DNA of 52,294 nucleotides from Burkholderiales bacterium (GTDB lineage: Bacteria; Pseudomonadota; Gammaproteobacteria; Burkholderiales; Burkholderiaceae_C): the NCBI GenBank assembly GCA_028872015.1, contig JAGWLO010000019.1:1-52294 (forward strand). The letters run 5' to 3'. The notes beneath the pieces are model-generated. The model was not told where the DNA came from, searched no databases, and was given only the letters and a program-made list of their open reading frames with translations. This document shows, piece by piece, positions 16,857-30,794 of this stretch. The position numbers and the translations under genes are program-made. Positions within the stretch are counted from its first letter, which is position 1; every line of letters starts with the position of its first letter.

Positions 16857-18218
16857 ATGAACAGCGACGTGGGCGGTGGCAGGGAGTGGCTGGAAGTCGA
16901 GTCGCTCGACCTCGAGGCCCAGGGCGTGGCGCACCGTGCCGACGGCAAGGTGGTCTTCATCGAAGGCGCGCTGCCGGGCGAGCGGGTGCAGGTGCAGGTT
17001 TCGCGCAGGAAGAACCAGTGGGAGCAGGGCCCGGTGTCCGCGATCGCGCGCGAAAGCGCGCAGCGCGTGCGTCCCGGCTGTCCGCATTTCGGCCTGCACG
17101 CCGGTGCCTGTGGCGGCTGCAAGATGCAGCATCTGCACGCCGCGGCGCAGGTGGCGGTGAAGCAGCGCGCGCTGGAAGACGCGCTGTGGCACCTGGGCAA
17201 GGTGCGCGCCGGGCGGCTGCTGCGCCCGCTGGAAGGGCCGGCCTGGGGCTACCGTGACCGGGCCCGGCTGTCGGTGCGCTACGTGGCCCGCAAGGGCACG
17301 GTGCTGGTGGGCTTCCACGAGCGCAAGAGCCGCTACGTGGCCGACATGCAGGTGTGCCCGGTGCTACCGCCCAAGGTGAGCGGCCTGCTGATGCCGCTGC
17401 GAGCCTTGATCGGCGCCATGGACCAGCGCGATCGGCTGCCCCAGATCGAGCTGGCGGCGGCCGAGGGCGTCACCGCCCTGGTCTTGCGCCACCTCGAGCC
17501 GCTGTCGGCCGCCGATGCCCGGCGCCTGCGGGCCTTCGGCGCCGAACACGGCGTGCAATGGTGGCTGCAGCCGCAGGGGCCCGAGACGGTGCACCGGCTG
17601 GACGAAGGCGGCCCCGAACTGGCGTACCGGCTGCCCGAGTTCGGCCTCACGATGCCGTTCAAGCCCACCGACTTCACCCAGGTCAACCCGCACATCAACC
17701 GGGTGCTGGTCGAGCGCGCGGTGCGCCTGCTGGCGCCGCGGCCTGACGAGCGCGTGATCGACTGGTTCTGCGGCCTGGGCAACTTCACGCTGCCGCTGGC
17801 GACCCGTGCGCGCGAAGTGCTGGGCATCGAGGGCAGCGCGACGCTCGTGGCGCGCGCGGGCGAGAACGCGCGCCGCAACGGGCTGCAGGGCCAGGCCCGC
17901 TTCGAGGCGCGCAACCTGTTCGAGATCGGTGCCGACGACCTGCGGGTCCTCGGTGCCGCGGCGCGCTGGCTGGTCGACCCGCCGCGCGAAGGCGCGTTCG
18001 CGCTGGCCAAGGCGCTGGCCGAGCTGCAGCAGGCCGGCGCCGCCGAAGGGCTGGCGCCGCAGCGCATCGTCTACGTCAGCTGCAACCCGGCCACGCTGGC
18101 GCGCGATGCCGGGCTGCTGGTGCACCAGGCCGGCTACCGATGCGTGCTGGCCGGGGTGGTGAACATGTTCCCGCACACCGCGCACGTGGAGTCGATCGCG
18201 GTTTTCGACCGCGCATAG
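16857..18218 (+). CDS. rlmD: 23S rRNA (uracil(1939)-C5)-methyltransferase RlmD
   Basis: This is a 453-residue SAM enzyme that makes m5U1939 in 23S rRNA. The N-terminal TRAM domain (residues about 8-65) is followed by the 4Fe-4S cysteine cluster with CPHF, ACGGC and a later QVCP. The Rossmann domain carries [14 protein letters not shown] near residue 302, then DPPREGA and the catalytic-cysteine motif [11 protein letters not shown] near 405. The start codon lies directly after a palindrome. Confidence 0.94.
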   Translation: MNSDVGGGREWLEVESLDLEAQGVAHRADGKVVFIEGALPGERVQVQVSRRKNQWEQGPVSAIARESAQRVRPGCPHFGLHAGACGGCKMQHLHAAAQVAVKQRALEDALWHLGKVRAGRLLRPLEGPAWGYRDRARLSVRYVARKGTVLVGFHERKSRYVADMQVCPVLPPKVSGLLMPLRALIGAMDQRDRLPQIELAAAEGVTALVLRHLEPLSAADARRLRAFGAEHGVQWWLQPQGPETVHRLDEGGPELAYRLPEFGLTMPFKPTDFTQVNPHINRVLVERAVRLLAPRPDERVIDWFCGLGNFTLPLATRAREVLGIEGSATLVARAGENARRNGLQGQARFEARNLFEIGADDLRVLGAAARWLVDPPREGAFALAKALAELQQAGAAEGLAPQRIVYVSCNPATLARDAGLLVHQAGYRCVLAGVVNMFPHTAHVESIAVFDRA

Positions 18219-18242
18219 AAAACGGGGCCCGAGGGCCCCGTT
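18219..18242. terminator. candidate bidirectional terminator between rlmD and the BI-1-like gene
   Basis: AACGGGGCCC pairs with GGGCCCCGTT in an uninterrupted GC-rich stem. It sits 2 bp after the rlmD stop and 22 bp from the 3' end of the convergent gene. The flanking bases give GAAAA on one side, so the minus-strand read-out ends in TTTTC, which favours termination of the minus-strand gene. Confidence 0.7.
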
Positions 18243-18264
18243 GGCGGTCGCGGGTGGGGAAGAT

Positions 18265-18960
18265 TCAGCGGCGGTCGCCGCCGAAGATGCCCAGCAGCGC
18301 CAGCAGGTTGACGAACACGTTGTACAGGCTGAGGTAGACGCCCATCGTGGCGCTGATGTAGTTGGTCTCCTCGCCGGTCTGCACGCGCTTCAGGTCGTGC
18401 AGGATGAAGGCCGAGAAGATGCCGATGGCGATGACGCTCAGCGTGATCATCAGCGTGCTGCTCTGGATGAAGAAGTTGGCGATGCTGGCCACGATGAGCA
18501 GGATGACCCCGATGAACAGGAACTTGCCCATCGAGCTGAGGTCGCGCTTGATCACGCTCGTCAAGCTGGCCATGCCGAAGAAGATGGCGCCGGTGCCGGC
18601 GAAGGCGGTCATGATCAGGCTGCCGCCGTTCTTGAATCCCAGCACGGTGTCGATCATGCGCGCCAGCATCAGGCCCATGAAGAAGGTGAAGCCGAGCAGC
18701 ACCGGCACCCCGGCGGCCGAGTTCTTGGTCTTCTCGACCGCGAACATCAGGCCATAAGCGCCCACCAGAAAGACGATCATGCTGATGCCGGGCGACATCA
18801 GGTGGGCCAGGCCGGTGGCGACGCCGACCCAGGCGCCCAGCACCGTGGGCACCATCGACAGCGCGAGCAGCCAATAGGTATTGCGCAGGACCCGGTTGCG
18901 CTGGGCCGTCAGGGCGTCGCCGCCCGACAGGCCGGGGAAATTCTGCACTTGCTGGTTCAT
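18265..18960 (-). CDS. BAX inhibitor-1 / YccA-family membrane protein
   Basis: The 231-residue product has about seven membrane segments between residues 28 and 228 and belongs to the TMBIM/BI-1 (UPF0005) family. Bacterial members include YccA, which modulates FtsH. A cytosolic N-terminal NQQVQNFPGL leads into the first segment, and GFTFFMGLMLARMI and FSAFILHDLKRV are conserved-looking. A strong SD (AGGAGG) precedes the ATG at 18960. An ftsH gene is in this window (26456) but not adjacent, so no functional link is shown. Confidence 0.88.
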   Translation of the reverse strand: MNQQVQNFPGLSGGDALTAQRNRVLRNTYWLLALSMVPTVLGAWVGVATGLAHLMSPGISMIVFLVGAYGLMFAVEKTKNSAAGVPVLLGFTFFMGLMLARMIDTVLGFKNGGSLIMTAFAGTGAIFFGMASLTSVIKRDLSSMGKFLFIGVILLIVASIANFFIQSSTLMITLSVIAIGIFSAFILHDLKRVQTGEETNYISATMGVYLSLYNVFVNLLALLGIFGGDRR

Positions 18961-19063
18961 GGTTCCTCCTGGGAAACGTCGTTGCGCCTGTTGGAGCGTG
19001 CCCGGCCATTGTAGGTTCCGCGATCCGGCGTCGGCGCGCGCCGGCTGGGTTATCGTGCCGGCC

Positions 19064-19468
19064 ATGAAGACCAGATCGTTTCTTACCGGGCAGGACGTGC
19101 GCGCCATCGCGCAGGCGGCGGAGGCCGAGGCCGCCGCCCACGGCTGGGCGGTGACGGTGGCCGTCGTCGACGACGGCGGCCACCTGCTCTGGCTGCAGCG
19201 GCTGGACGGGGCGGCGCCGATCTCGGCCCAGATCGCCCCGGCCAAGGCCCGCACGGCCGCACTCGGCCGGCGCGAGAGCAAGGGTTATGAGGACGTCATC
19301 AACCAGGGCCGCACCGCGTTCCTGAGCGCGCCGCTGGAGGGCATGCTCGAGGGCGGCCTGCCCATCGTCGTGGACGGGCACTGTGTCGGAGCCGTGGGTG
19401 TGAGCGGGGTCAAGTCGAGCGAGGATGCCCAGATCGCCCGCGCCGGCATCGCCGCGCTGGGCGTCTGA
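19064..19468 (+). CDS. GlcG/HbpS-like (DUF336) protein
   Basis: The 134-residue protein has the GlcG/HbpS-type fold text: AAEAEAAAHGWAVTVAVVDDGGHLLWLQRLDGA, then IAPAKARTAALGRR and GGLPIVVDGHCVGAVGVSG. Members bind heme or cobalamin or accompany glycolate and propanediol genes; the role here is unknown. A TATCGT hexamer lies 7 nt before the ATG and no SD is visible. It is a single gene ahead of carA. Confidence 0.83.
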   Translation: MKTRSFLTGQDVRAIAQAAEAEAAAHGWAVTVAVVDDGGHLLWLQRLDGAAPISAQIAPAKARTAALGRRESKGYEDVINQGRTAFLSAPLEGMLEGGLPIVVDGHCVGAVGVSGVKSSEDAQIARAGIAALGV

Positions 19469-19493
19469 CGCCGGCGCAGCGATCGCCGTCCGC

Positions 19494-19499
19494 TACAAT
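19494..19499 (+). promoter_or_regulatory. candidate -10 of carAB
   Basis: TACAAT in the carA upstream region, 143 bp before the start codon. This implies a leader of about 135 nt. No good -35 is seen. Confidence 0.4.
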
Positions 19500-19522
19500 C
19501 CGGCGGTTTACCCGTCAACAGC

Positions 19523-19622
19523 CGCACCCAGCGAAACTCCGCCTTCGGTTTCCCCCCGGACCCGCCCCAGCCTCGGCCGCGTGACGAACGCACAACCCGG
19601 GCCCAAGGTGGCGCTGGGTGCG
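19523..19622 (+). promoter_or_regulatory. structured leader of carA (closing stem plus inner hairpin)
   Basis: CGCACCCAGCG (19523-19533) is perfectly complementary to CGCTGGGTGCG (19612-19622), enclosing 78 nt. Inside, GAAAC...GTTTC with CCG/CGG (19533-19552) forms a second hairpin that shares its first base with the outer arm. The 3' arm ends 9 nt before the SD of carA. It could be an attenuator or ligand-responsive leader; the class is not recognised. Confidence 0.4.
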
Positions 19623-19642
19623 CGCGAACCCCGGAGTCATAC

Positions 19643-20797
<1,155 letters not shown>

Positions 20798-20875
20798 AGC
20801 CCCCAGCCCACATTCGTTCGCGGCGCACCGTGGGGGCGCCGCTCCCCCTCGGGGCGGCCCGGCGGGAGACCTGAC
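20798..20875 (+). repeat. REP-like GC-rich intergenic element between carA and carB
   Basis: GCCGC-T-CCC pairs with GGG-GCGGC around a short loop at 20838-20858, within text (TTCGTTCGCGGCGCACC, CTCCCCCTCGGGGCGGCCCGG) that resembles dispersed intergenic repeats of Burkholderiales genomes. It ends in the carB SD, GGGAG, 7 nt before the ATG. Copies elsewhere cannot be checked from this window. Confidence 0.4.
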
Positions 20876-24142
<3,267 letters not shown>

Positions 24143-24157
24143 ACTGAGGTTCCGTCG

Positions 24158-24204
24158 TCCGCCGCAGGCCGCCCGTCCCGGGCCCTGCGGCGGATTCACT
24201 TTCC
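24158..24204 (+). terminator. candidate terminator after carB
   Basis: The 11-bp perfect inverted repeat TCCGCCGCAGG/CCTGCGGCGGA encloses 15 nt and is followed by TTCACTTT, a weak T-rich tail. It starts 15 bp after the carB stop. Confidence 0.5.
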
Positions 24205-24239
24205 CCACGCGGTTCTCCGCCGCCCACGACTGCCCTGCC

Positions 24240-24716
24240 ATGGCCACCATCCCCCTGACCCGCCGCGGCGCCGATCTGCTCAAAGCCGAACTCCAGCGCC
24301 TGAAGTCGGTGGAGCGGCACGCCGTGATCCAGGCCATCTCCGAGGCGCGCGCGCAGGGCGACCTGTCCGAGAACGCCGAGTACGAGGCGGCCAAGGACAA
24401 GCAGGGCTTCATCGAGGGGCGCATCAAGGAGCTCGAGTCCAAGCTGGCCGCGGCCCAGGTCATCGACCCCGGCGCCATCGATGCCGGCGGCAAGGTGGTG
24501 TTCGGCTCCACGGTCGACCTCGAGGACGAAGCGGCCGGCACCAAGGCCACCTACCAGATCGTCGGCGACGACGAGGCCGACCTCAAGCTCGGCCTGATCT
24601 CGATCAGCAGCCCGATCGCCCGCGCGCTGATCGGCAAGGAGGCCGGCGACGTGGCCGAGGTGCAGGCCCCCGGCGGCCTGCGGCGCTGGGAGATCGTGGA
24701 CGTGCGCTACACCTGA
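24240..24716 (+). CDS. greA: transcription elongation factor GreA
   Basis: The 158-residue product binds the RNA-polymerase secondary channel and stimulates cleavage of backtracked RNA. It has an N-terminal coiled coil with the tip text GDLSENAEYEAAKDKQGFIEGRIKELE (acidic tip residues present) and a C-terminal FKBP-like domain with SPIARALIGKEAGDVAEV. It stands 97 bp after carB and overlaps the next gene by one base (TGATG). Confidence 0.97.
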   Translation: MATIPLTRRGADLLKAELQRLKSVERHAVIQAISEARAQGDLSENAEYEAAKDKQGFIEGRIKELESKLAAAQVIDPGAIDAGGKVVFGSTVDLEDEAAGTKATYQIVGDDEADLKLGLISISSPIARALIGKEAGDVAEVQAPGGLRRWEIVDVRYT

Positions 24717-25201
24717 TGGCGGCCGCTCTGGAACGCGTACGCCGGCTGTTGCCGGGGCTGTGGGCCGGCTGGCAGCTGTGCGTGGCACTGCTGGCCACCT
24801 CGTCGGTGTTCGCGGTGCTGCCGCGCGAGGGTGCGGCACCGGTGGTCGCGCGGATGCTGGCGCAGGAGGCCTACACCAGCCTGGCACTGGGCATCGTGCT
24901 GCTGGTGCTCGAGCGGCTGGCCGCGCGGCGCGCCGCGATGTCCGGGCAGGGCAGCCAGTTCAGCACCGGCATGGTGCTGGCGCTGGGCACGCTGCTGTGT
25001 ACCGTGCTCGGCTACTTCGTCATCGAACCCCTGATGGCGGCCGCGCGCGCCGGCCAGGGCACCTGGTCCTTCGGCCAGCTGCACGCCGCAAGCGCGGCGT
25101 TCTTCCTGGTCAAGCTGGCTCTGATCGGGGCGCTGGCCTGGCGCGCGCTGGGCCGCGCGGTTGCGCGCGTCACTGCGCCTGCGCCTTCTTCTTCACGCTG
25201 A
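24716..25201 (+). CDS. DUF4149-like small membrane protein
   Basis: The 161-residue product has four hydrophobic segments (about residues 10-33, 50-66, 82-107 and 124-148). This layout and the neighbourhood between greA and yhbY fit the DUF4149 family common in betaproteobacteria. The function is unknown. The start overlaps the greA stop (TGATG), implying coupling. The last 32 bp overlap the 3' end of yhbY on the opposite strand. Confidence 0.8.
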   Translation: MAAALERVRRLLPGLWAGWQLCVALLATSSVFAVLPREGAAPVVARMLAQEAYTSLALGIVLLVLERLAARRAAMSGQGSQFSTGMVLALGTLLCTVLGYFVIEPLMAAARAGQGTWSFGQLHAASAAFFLVKLALIGALAWRALGRAVARVTAPAPSSSR

Positions 25202-25646
25202 TCAGGCGCCGCTTGACGCGTTTGATCTGGCCCCCGTGCGTCACCCGCTCGTTGCCGAAGACCTTGACCTTCTTCACCGTGGCGCGGTGGTTGCCGCTCT
25301 TGGAGAAGCTGACGATCTTGACCGTGCGTGGGCCGGGCTGGCGATCCTCGCGTTCGACCTTCTCCTTCGGCGGCATCGGCCGCCACAGCACCAGCAGCTT
25401 GCCGATGTGCTGGATCGGCGCGGCTCCCAGCCCGTCGGCCAGGGTCGCCAGCATCGCCTCGCGCGCCGCGCGGTCATCGCAGAACACGCGCACCTTGACC
25501 AGGCCGTGGGCCTTGAGCGCAGCGTCGATCTCCCGGGACACCGCCGGCGTCAGGCCGTCGCTGCCGATCATCACCACGGGGTCCAGGTGATGGGCTTCGG
25601 ATCGGTGTTCCTTGCGCTGGGCGGGGGTGAGCTGGATCGCGGTCAT
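25170..25646 (-). CDS. yhbY: YhbY/CRM-domain RNA-binding protein
   Basis: This 158-residue protein has a CRM (CRS1-YhbY) domain in residues about 4-95: [28 protein letters not shown], then [17 protein letters not shown] and a [13 protein letters not shown] end. YhbY associates with pre-50S ribosomes. The tail from about residue 100 is Lys/Arg-rich and longer than in E. coli YhbY (about 97 residues), as seen in betaproteobacterial copies. It is divergent from rlmE (20 bp gap), another 50S maturation gene. Confidence 0.9.
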   Translation of the reverse strand: MTAIQLTPAQRKEHRSEAHHLDPVVMIGSDGLTPAVSREIDAALKAHGLVKVRVFCDDRAAREAMLATLADGLGAAPIQHIGKLLVLWRPMPPKEKVEREDRQPGPRTVKIVSFSKSGNHRATVKKVKVFGNERVTHGGQIKRVKRRLISVKKKAQAQ

Positions 25647-25651
25647 GCCCC

Positions 25652-25657
25652 TATTAT
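25652..25657 (+). promoter_or_regulatory. candidate -10 of rlmE
   Basis: TATTAT lies 9 nt before the rlmE ATG with no SD between, again pointing to a leaderless or very short leader. It sits in the 20-bp gap between the divergent yhbY and rlmE genes. Confidence 0.4.
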
Positions 25658-25666
25658 CGGCCGCGC

Positions 25667-26326
25667 ATGAAGATCGCCAGCAAAAGCAAGAAGATCAACA
25701 AGGCGTGGCTCAACGACCATGTCAACGATCCCTACGTGAAAATGGCGCAGCGGGACGGCTATCGGGCCCGTGCCGCCTACAAGCTCAAGGAGATCGACGA
25801 GGCGCTCAAGCTGCTCAAGCCAGGCCAGGTGGTGGTGGATCTGGGGGCCGCCCCCGGCGCCTGGAGCCAGTACCTGCGGCGCAAGTTCGCGCCCGCCGGC
25901 GCGGCGGTGGGCGAGCTCAACGGCACCATCGTGGCACTCGACCTGCTGGATTTCGAGCCGATCGAGGGCGTCACCTTCCTGCAGGGCGATTTCCGCGAGG
26001 AATCGGTGGCCCGGTCGCTGGTGGCGGCCTTGGGCGGGCGGCCGGTGGACGTGGTGGTGTCGGACCTGGCACCGAACCTGTCGGGCATCGAGTCGTCGGA
26101 TGCGGCGCGCGTGGCGCACCTGGTCGAGCTGGCGGTCGAGTTCGCGCAGGCGCACCTGCGGCCCGAGGGCGCGCTGGTCTGCAAGACCTTCCACGGCAGC
26201 GGCTACAGCCAGCTCGTCAAGCTCTTCAAGGACAGCTTCCGGGTCGTCAAGCCGATCAAGCCCAAGGCCTCGCGTGACAAGTCGGCAGAGACCTTTCTGG
26301 TCGGGCTGGGTTTGAAGCCGCGTTAG
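25667..26326 (+). CDS. rlmE: 23S rRNA (uridine(2552)-2'-O)-methyltransferase RlmE (FtsJ)
   Basis: This 219-residue SAM enzyme modifies U2552 in the 23S A-loop, a late 50S assembly step. It has the SAM loop [13 protein letters not shown], and the K-D-K-E catalytic set is visible: [25 protein letters not shown] and [10 protein letters not shown]. Upstream of ftsH, as in many proteobacteria. Confidence 0.95.
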   Translation: MKIASKSKKINKAWLNDHVNDPYVKMAQRDGYRARAAYKLKEIDEALKLLKPGQVVVDLGAAPGAWSQYLRRKFAPAGAAVGELNGTIVALDLLDFEPIEGVTFLQGDFREESVARSLVAALGGRPVDVVVSDLAPNLSGIESSDAARVAHLVELAVEFAQAHLRPEGALVCKTFHGSGYSQLVKLFKDSFRVVKPIKPKASRDKSAETFLVGLGLKPR

Positions 26327-26455
26327 TCTTTGGCAGATGGAGGGGCCATGCCCTCGGGCGTCCGGCTTGACGGCCGTAGAATCGACCCCATGTGCCGGGG
26401 GCGGCGGCGTGGTCGGACGCCGCGCCGAGTCGCCGTACTGGAACAAGGAGCCCGG

Positions 26456-28363
26456 GTGAACAATCAATGGTTTTCCAAGGTCGCTGTCTGGCTGGTGATC
26501 GCACTGGTGCTGTTCACCGTGTTCAAGCAGTTCGACCGCGGCACCACCACCGGCAGCCAGATCGCGTATTCGGATTTCCTCGATGAGGTGCACGCCAAGC
26601 ACGTGGCCTCGGTCACGTTGCAGGACGGCCCGAACGGCGGTACCGAGATCACGGCCGTCACCACCGACGGCAAGCGGCTGCACACCACCGGCACGTACCT
26701 CGACCGCGGGCTGATCGGCGATCTCATCAACTACGGCGTCAAGTTCGACGTCAAGCCGCGCGACGAACCCAGCCTGCTGATGAGCATCCTCGTCAGCTGG
26801 GGGCCGATGCTGCTGCTGATCGGCGTCTGGATCTACTTCATGCGCCAGATGCAGGGCGGCGGCAAGGGCGGCGCCTTCAGCTTCGGCAAGAGCAAGGCGC
26901 GCATGCTCGACGAGGCCAACAACAGCACCACCTTTGCCGACGTCGCGGGTTGCGACGAGGCCAAGGAAGAGGTGAAGGAACTCGTCGACTTCCTGAAGGA
27001 CCCGCAGAAGTTCCAGAAGCTCGGCGGCCGCATCCCGCGCGGCGTGCTGCTGGTGGGCCCCCCCGGCACCGGCAAGACGCTGCTGGCCAAGGCCATCGCC
27101 GGCGAGGCCAAGGTGCCGTTCTTCAGCATCAGCGGTTCCGATTTCGTCGAGATGTTCGTCGGCGTCGGCGCCGCGCGCGTGCGCGACATGTTCGAGCAGG
27201 CCAAGAAGAGCGCGCCCTGCATCATCTTCATCGACGAGATCGACGCGGTGGGCCGCCACCGCGGCGCCGGCCTGGGCGGCGGCAACGACGAGCGCGAGCA
27301 GACGCTGAACCAGATGCTGGTCGAGATGGACGGCTTCGAGACCAACCTGGGCGTCATCGTGATGGCCGCCACCAACCGGCCCGACATCCTCGACCCCGCG
27401 CTGCTGCGCCCCGGTCGCTTCGACCGCCAGGTCTACGTGACGCTGCCCGACGTGCGAGGCCGCGAGCAGATCCTCAACGTGCACATGCGCAAGGTGCCCG
27501 TGGGCCAGGACATCCGGGCCGACATCCTGGCGCGCGGCACGCCGGGCTTCAGCGGTGCCGATCTCGCCAACCTGGTCAACGAGGCGGCGCTGTTCGCCGC
27601 GCGGCGCAACGGTCGCGTGGTCGAGATGGTCGACTTCGAGAAGGCCAAGGACAAGATCATGATGGGCCCCGAGCGGAAGTCCATGGTCATGCCCGAGGAA
27701 GAACGCAAGAACACCGCGTACCACGAGGCCGGCCACGCCCTCGTCGCGCGGCTCATGCCGAAGACCGATCCGGTGCACAAGGTGACCGTCATCCCGCGCG
27801 GCCGTGCGCTCGGCGTCACCATGCAGCTGCCCGAGGGCGACCGCTACAGCATGGACAAGGAGCGCATGCTGTCCACCATCAGCGTGCTCTTCGGCGGCCG
27901 CATCGCCGAAGAAGTGTTCATGAACCAGATGACCACCGGCGCCTCCAACGACTTCGAGCGCGCCACCTCGATCGCCCGCGACATGGTCACGCGCTACGGC
28001 ATGACCGACGAGCTCGGGCCCATGGTCTATGCCGAGAACGAGGGCGAGGTGTTCCTGGGCCGCAGCGTCACCAAGACCACCACCATGTCCGAGGAGACGA
28101 TGCGCAAGGTCGACATCCAGATCCGCAAGATCATCGACGAGCAGTACGGCATCGCGCGTCGCCTCATCGAAGAGAACAAGGACAAGATGCATGCGATGGC
28201 GACGGCGCTGCTCGAGTGGGAAACCATCGACGCCGAACAGATCGACGACATCATGGCGGGCAAGCCGCCGCGCCTGCCCAAGGACTGGACGCCCGCCTCG
28301 ACCAAGCCGCCAGGCGGCCCGCCGGCGCCGCTGGGCACCGACAGCGCGCCGGCTGCGGCCTGA
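26456..28363 (+). CDS. ftsH: ATP-dependent zinc metalloprotease FtsH
   Basis: This is a membrane-anchored AAA+ protease hexamer that degrades damaged membrane proteins and regulators. 635 residues from a GTG with AAGGAG about 5 nt upstream; the longer frame from 26330 lacks support. It has an N-terminal membrane segment (about 5-23), a periplasmic domain, a second membrane segment (about 105-125), Walker A GPPGTGKT (201-208), Walker [12 protein letters not shown], the second region of homology [18 protein letters not shown], and the zinc site HEAGH (423-427). The C-terminal tail is Pro/Ala-rich. Confidence 0.98.
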   Translation: MNNQWFSKVAVWLVIALVLFTVFKQFDRGTTTGSQIAYSDFLDEVHAKHVASVTLQDGPNGGTEITAVTTDGKRLHTTGTYLDRGLIGDLINYGVKFDVKPRDEPSLLMSILVSWGPMLLLIGVWIYFMRQMQGGGKGGAFSFGKSKARMLDEANNSTTFADVAGCDEAKEEVKELVDFLKDPQKFQKLGGRIPRGVLLVGPPGTGKTLLAKAIAGEAKVPFFSISGSDFVEMFVGVGAARVRDMFEQAKKSAPCIIFIDEIDAVGRHRGAGLGGGNDEREQTLNQMLVEMDGFETNLGVIVMAATNRPDILDPALLRPGRFDRQVYVTLPDVRGREQILNVHMRKVPVGQDIRADILARGTPGFSGADLANLVNEAALFAARRNGRVVEMVDFEKAKDKIMMGPERKSMVMPEEERKNTAYHEAGHALVARLMPKTDPVHKVTVIPRGRALGVTMQLPEGDRYSMDKERMLSTISVLFGGRIAEEVFMNQMTTGASNDFERATSIARDMVTRYGMTDELGPMVYAENEGEVFLGRSVTKTTTMSEETMRKVDIQIRKIIDEQYGIARRLIEENKDKMHAMATALLEWETIDAEQIDDIMAGKPPRLPKDWTPASTKPPGGPPAPLGTDSAPAAA

Positions 28364-28440
28364 CGCCACCACCCGGCTACGGCGGGTCGGTGCCAGGCCG
28401 AACCACGGCGCCTGCCGGGCCCGCAGCCCGTGCTGCCACC

Positions 28441-28466
28441 GACGGGGCTGAGGCCCCGTCAGCTTT
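28441..28466 (+). terminator. candidate terminator between ftsH and folP
   Basis: An 8-bp stem GACGGGGC/GCCCCGTC closes a four-base loop (TGAG), followed by AGCTTT. The short T-run makes this weak, and it may only attenuate read-through into folP. Confidence 0.45.
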
Positions 28467-28488
28467 GAAGGCGCCGCCACCCATCCCG

Positions 28489-29331
28489 ATGCACTGGCAT
28501 ACCGCCCGCTTCAGCATCGACCTCGCCCGACCGCGGGTGATGGGCATCGTCAACGTCACGCCCGATTCCTTCTCCGACGGTGGCCGTCACGCCAACGTGA
28601 GCGCCGCGCTGGCGCACTGCGAGCGACTGGTGGCCGAAGGGGCCGACCTGCTCGACATCGGCGGCGAGTCCACCCGCCCCGGCGCCGCGCCTCCGGGCGC
28701 CGAGGCCGAGCAGGCGCGCGTGCTGCCGGTCCTGCGCGAGGCTCTGCGACTGGGCGTGCCAGTCTCGGTGGATACCAGCGAGCCCGCGCTGATGGTGCGG
28801 GCCCTGGACCTGGGGGTCGACATCGTGAACGACGTGCGCGCCTTGCGCCGCCCGGGCGCACTGGCGGCCGTGGCGGCGCACCCGCAGGCCGGCCTGTGTC
28901 TGATGCACAGCCGCGGCGAGCCCGGCACGATGCAGCAACAGGCGCAGTACGGCGACGTGGTGCGCGAAGTGGGCGATTATCTGCGCGATGCCGCGCAGGC
29001 GGCCGAATCCGCCGGCATCGCGCGTGAACGCATCGTGCTCGACCCGGGCATCGGCTTTGCCAAGACGGCCCACCACAACCTCACGCTGCTCCAGCGCCAG
29101 GCGGAACTGGTGGCCCTGGGCTGGCCGCTGCTGGTAGGCTGGTCGCGCAAGGGCACGCTGGGGCTGGTCACCGGTCGCGCGGTGGGCGAGCGCCTGGCGG
29201 CCAGCGTGGCGGCGGCGCTGGTGGCGCTGCAGCGCGGGGCCCGGGTGGTGCGCGTGCACGACGTGGCGGCCACGGTCGACGCGATCAAGGTCTGGCGTGC
29301 AGCCGAGCACGGCGACGTCGTGCCGGCTTGA
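28489..29331 (+). CDS. folP: dihydropteroate synthase FolP
   Basis: This condenses p-aminobenzoate with dihydropterin diphosphate in folate synthesis and is the sulfonamide target. 280 residues. Motifs in order: [46 protein letters not shown] and GWSRKGTLG, all family signatures. The start at ATG 28489 gives the usual short N-terminus; no strong SD is seen. It leads into glmM 49 bp later, a common folP-glmM pairing. Confidence 0.96.
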   Translation: MHWHTARFSIDLARPRVMGIVNVTPDSFSDGGRHANVSAALAHCERLVAEGADLLDIGGESTRPGAAPPGAEAEQARVLPVLREALRLGVPVSVDTSEPALMVRALDLGVDIVNDVRALRRPGALAAVAAHPQAGLCLMHSRGEPGTMQQQAQYGDVVREVGDYLRDAAQAAESAGIARERIVLDPGIGFAKTAHHNLTLLQRQAELVALGWPLLVGWSRKGTLGLVTGRAVGERLAASVAAALVALQRGARVVRVHDVAATVDAIKVWRAAEHGDVVPA

Positions 29332-29380
29332 CGACAGCCGCCGGCGGACGGCGACAATCCGGCGCTGGGAGAACCCGCGC

Positions 29381-30712
29381 ATGAGCAGAACCTATTTCGG
29401 CACCGACGGCATCCGTGGCACCGTCGGTCAGGACCCGATCACGCCCGATTTCATGCTCCGCCTGGGTCATGCGGTGGGGCACGTCCTGCGCCGAGCCACG
29501 CCGCGGCCTTCGGTGCTGATCGGCAAGGACACGCGGATCTCGGGCTACATGCTCGAGTCCTCGCTCGAGGCCGGATTCGCCTCGGCCGGCGTCGACGTGC
29601 TGCTCAGCGGTCCGCTGCCCACGCCGGGCGTGGCCTACCTCACGCGGGCGCTGCGGCTGGACCTGGGCGTGGTCATCAGTGCCTCGCACAACCCGTTTGC
29701 CGACAACGGCGTCAAGTTCTTCTCCGCGCGCGGCGAGAAGCTGCCCGACGAGTGGGAGCTGGCGGTCGAGGCGGCGCTGCGCGAGACGCCGCGCTGGGTC
29801 GACTCGGCGGCCCTGGGCAAGGCGCGGCGCCTCGACGACGCCGGCGGCCGCTACATCGAGTTCTGCAAGAGCACGGTGCCGCACACCTTGTCGCTGCGCG
29901 GCATCAGGATCGTGGTCGACGCGGCGCACGGCGCGGCGTACCACGTGGCACCCGACGTGTTCCACGAGCTGGGGGCCACCGTGCACACCATCGGCTGCCA
30001 GCCCGACGGCCTGAACATCAACGCCGGTGTCGGGGCCACCGCGCCGCAGGCGCTGGTGCGGGCGGTGGCCGAGCACGGCGCCGACTACGGCATCGCGCTG
30101 GACGGCGACGCCGACCGGCTGCAGATGGTCGACGCCCAGGGCCGGCTGTACAACGGCGACGAGCTGCTCTACGTGATGGCCGCCGATCGCCTGGCGCAAG
30201 CGCGTCCGCTGGCTGGCGTGGTGGGCACGCTGATGACCAACATCGGCGTCGAGCACGCGCTGCAACGACTGGGCCTGGACCTGGTGCGGGCCCGCGTGGG
30301 CGACCGCTACGTGCTCGAAGAGCTGGCGGCGCGCGGCTGGCCGCTGGGCGGGGAAGGCTCGGGCCACCTGCTGGCGCTGGACCGCCACACCACGGGCGAT
30401 GGCATCGTCAGTGCGCTGCAGATCCTGCAGGCCGTCAGGCGCAGCGGCGGCAGCCTGGCCGGGCTGCTCGAAGGCGTGGCGCTGTACCCGCAGACGCTCA
30501 TCAACGTGCGGCTGCCCGAAGGCAGCGACTGGACGCGCAGCGGCGCGCTGGCCGACGCGCGCGTGGCGGCCGAACGTGAACTGTCGGGCCAGGGCCGGGT
30601 GCTGATCCGCGCCTCGGGCACCGAGCCCGTGCTGCGCGTGATGGTCGAGGCGCGCGACGGCGGCCTGGGCCGGCGCGTGGCCGAGCGTCTGGCCGCGGCG
30701 GCCGTGGCCTGA
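29381..30712 (+). CDS. glmM: phosphoglucosamine mutase GlmM
   Basis: This converts glucosamine-6-phosphate to glucosamine-1-phosphate for UDP-GlcNAc and cell-wall synthesis. 443 residues. The N-terminal YFGTDGIRG opens the protein; the phosphoserine motif ISASHNPF has Ser about 102; the metal loop is DGDADR; the C-terminal phosphate-binding segment is [19 protein letters not shown] lies upstream of the ATG. A GACAAT hexamer at 29353 could be a promoter of its own. Confidence 0.97.
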   Translation: MSRTYFGTDGIRGTVGQDPITPDFMLRLGHAVGHVLRRATPRPSVLIGKDTRISGYMLESSLEAGFASAGVDVLLSGPLPTPGVAYLTRALRLDLGVVISASHNPFADNGVKFFSARGEKLPDEWELAVEAALRETPRWVDSAALGKARRLDDAGGRYIEFCKSTVPHTLSLRGIRIVVDAAHGAAYHVAPDVFHELGATVHTIGCQPDGLNINAGVGATAPQALVRAVAEHGADYGIALDGDADRLQMVDAQGRLYNGDELLYVMAADRLAQARPLAGVVGTLMTNIGVEHALQRLGLDLVRARVGDRYVLEELAARGWPLGGEGSGHLLALDRHTTGDGIVSALQILQAVRRSGGSLAGLLEGVALYPQTLINVRLPEGSDWTRSGALADARVAAERELSGQGRVLIRASGTEPVLRVMVEARDGGLGRRVAERLAAAAVA

Positions 30713-30794
30713 GCGCCGGCCGCTTGCGGGCTTGACGCAGGCGGCCGGGATACAGTGGATGTTGCGGCCGGTCAACGGCTGCAGGAGAACTTGC

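Noticed and set aside
25643..28480. A 945-codon minus-strand open frame opposite rlmE-ftsH
   Set aside because: An antisense shadow of rlmE and ftsH; no recognisable domain.
30732..30756. TTGACG and TACAGT upstream of phoU as a sigma-70 promoter
   Set aside because: The spacer is only 13 bp, too short for a normal promoter.
30741..30771. Direct repeat GCGGCCGG before phoU as a Pho box
   Set aside because: It does not match the CTGTCAT-type repeat or its 11-bp spacing; GC-rich repeats are common here.
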